This document shows positions 61,330 to 64,000 of a stretch of 64,000 bases of DNA, one piece after another. Source of the DNA: Halodesulfurarchaeum formicicum (lineage in GTDB: Archaea; Halobacteriota; Halobacteria; Halobacteriales; Halobacteriaceae); NCBI RefSeq assembly GCF_001886955.1, contig NZ_CP016804.1:1612001-1676000 (forward strand). The letters are read 5' to 3'. How positions within the stretch are numbered: position 1 is the stretch's first letter; each line of letters starts with the position of its first letter. Both the position numbers and the translations under genes were made by a program. The notes below the pieces were generated by a model, which was not told the origin of the DNA, ran no database searches, and worked only from the letters and a program-made list of their open reading frames with translations.

Positions 61330-62265
61330 CTATCCGAGTTTTTCTTCCAGGTGCTCCAGCATGTCCGCGGTCATCGTCTCCAAGTCATAGGTGTGCTCCC
61401 AGCCCCAGTCCTCGCGGGCCGCGGAGTCATCAACTGCGTCGGGCCAGGAGTCGGCGATGTCCTGGCGCTCGTCGGGTTCGTAGTGAGCCTCGAAATCGGG
61501 CAGGTGCTCCTGGATGGCCGCGGTCAGTTCGCCGGCGGTGAAACTCAGTGCGCCGACGTTGTACGAACAGGGGTACTCCAGGGACTCCCGGTCGGCGGTC
61601 GCGATTCCGATGAGCGCCCGGATGGCGTCTTGCATGTACATCATCGGGAGTTCGGTGTCCTCGCGCACGAAGTAGGTGTACTCACCTTCCTCGATAGCGT
61701 CGTAGAAGACCTCGACGGCGTAGTCGGTGGTGCCACCGCCGGGGAGAGTCTTGTGGCTGATGATGCCCGGGAGTCGCACGCCACGCACGTCCAGGTCGTA
61801 GTTCCAGCTGTAGTAATTCCCCATGTGCTCGCCGAAGACCTTCGAGATGCCGTAGATCGTCCGCGGCGCGAGCGTGGTCATCTCGCCGGGGTTCGTGGGC
61901 GTCTCGGGCCCGAAGACCGCGATGGAACTCGGAACGACGAGCCGATCGAGGCCGTGTTCCCGGCCGGCCTCGAGAACGTTGTGGAATCCCTCGATGTTCA
62001 CCTCGAAGGCCAGTTGTGGGTGATCCTCGCCGCGCGCGGAGAGGATCGCCGCGAGGTGAAAGACCGTATCCACGTCGTACTCCGAGAGCGCCGCCGCGAA
62101 GGCCTCGGCGTCTCGGACGTCGATCTCCTCCGTCGGGCCGCCGTCGTCATCGGGTTCTTCGATGTCGGTCGCGACGACAGTCTCCACGTCGTCCCGGGCC
62201 CGGAGTGCGGGAATGAGTTCGGAACCGATCTGACCACGCGCGCCAGTCACGAGGACATTTTGCAT
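61330..62265 (-). CDS. tdh: L-threonine 3-dehydrogenase, epimerase type
   Basis: A 311-residue SDR/epimerase-fold enzyme: NAD motif VTGARGQIGSELIPAL (residues 5-20), catalytic YGISK (YxxxK) and PSSIAVFGPETPTN, plus the segment DVDTVFHLAAILSARGE. It fits the short-chain threonine dehydrogenase, which makes 2-amino-3-ketobutyrate for Kbl. Sugar epimerase activity cannot be excluded. ATG 62265. TATA-like attatt on the minus strand near 62300. Confidence 0.84.
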   Translation of the reverse strand: MQNVLVTGARGQIGSELIPALRARDDVETVVATDIEEPDDDGGPTEEIDVRDAEAFAAALSEYDVDTVFHLAAILSARGEDHPQLAFEVNIEGFHNVLEAGREHGLDRLVVPSSIAVFGPETPTNPGEMTTLAPRTIYGISKVFGEHMGNYYSWNYDLDVRGVRLPGIISHKTLPGGGTTDYAVEVFYDAIEEGEYTYFVREDTELPMMYMQDAIRALIGIATADRESLEYPCSYNVGALSFTAGELTAAIQEHLPDFEAHYEPDERQDIADSWPDAVDDSAAREDWGWEHTYDLETMTADMLEHLEEKLG

Positions 62266-62392
62266 GGGTAGTCATTTGGCGGACATCGGTAATAATTGGC
62301 GTGTTTTTCCCGTGTTGCCATTCCCCAGTCACCCCACCGGTAGTAGTGACGCAGTCTAACCATTCAAGTCGGCCCGTCCCATACGCCGCCCC

Positions 62393-64000
<1,608 letters not shown>

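Overview
The window is a GC-rich, densely coded piece of a haloarchaeal (class Halobacteria) genome. The proteins are acidic (rich in Asp, Glu, Val and Ala). The marker set is archaeal: ABCE1/Rli, eIF1/SUI1, ribosomal protein S6e, Sec61-beta, F420 enzymes (CofE and NpdG), archaemetzincin, NOG1 GTPase and an archaeal RNase P RNA. Many families here are seen mainly in haloarchaea (DUF5518, DUF5806, DUF5807, Hvo_1808-like surface protein, tiny zinc-ribbon proteins). Promoters are archaeal TATA boxes about 22-30 nt upstream of start codons, so many mRNAs look leaderless. A thiosulfate/polysulfide-reductase-like operon, a sulfide:quinone-reductase-like flavoprotein, a Mo/W transporter and MobA suggest a facultative or obligate anaerobic, sulfur-respiring haloarchaeon of the Halodesulfurarchaeum/Halanaeroarchaeum kind. 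That placement is inference; no 16S gene is present.

Layout. 1-20 kb is housekeeping: riboflavin synthase, UvrD-like helicase, PIN-ATPase-KH protein, EMC6-like protein with Rli, acetyl-CoA synthetase, archaemetzincin, HAD phosphatase, NpdG, Sec61-beta, HisE, two GTPases, a NUDIX/eIF2B fusion, CofE and SUI1. 19-22.7 kb holds ArsR, a redox protein, CysK, a HicAB toxin-antitoxin cassette between 60-nt direct repeats, and tRNA-Arg(CCG). 22.7-29.2 kb has a SIMPL-domain protein, corrinoid adenosyltransferase, 6-phosphogluconate dehydrogenase, ValS behind a valine-rich mini-ORF, and an EamA transporter. RNase P RNA lies at about 29.28-29.62 kb (minus). 29.7-32.6 kb is a tungstate/molybdate ABC transporter. 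32.6-47 kb is mixed metabolism and surface proteins, an SQR-like enzyme with DUF1641, S6e, MsrA and a beta-CASP RNase. At 47.1-48.8 kb tRNA-Lys(TTT) is followed by a tandem array of tRNA-tail palindromic units and a Fic-domain gene. 48.9-57.5 kb holds a histidine kinase and the respiratory gene block (TorD, cytochrome b, a small membrane protein, an Fe-S subunit, a Mo catalytic subunit and a short leading gene, with a cysteine-rich regulator and MobA upstream). 57.6-64 kb has a His-rich NifX-like protein, SufT-like protein, threonine degradation (Kbl plus epimerase-type Tdh) and the start of aconitase.

How it fits together: the Mo/W importer supplies metal, MobA matures the cofactor, TorD chaperones the catalytic subunit, and the operon carries out anaerobic S-compound reduction under a nearby regulator. 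SQR-like/DUF1641 may feed sulfide electrons back to quinone.

The most unusual feature is a small repeat module of about 95-110 nt placed directly 3' of two different tRNA genes. Each copy has two hairpins and ends with a copy of the host tRNA's own 3' tail. A 47-nt core is identical between the two loci. Both loci also carry toxin-type genes (HicAB, Fic). A second item worth testing is the nine-codon, four-valine mini-ORF upstream of valS.
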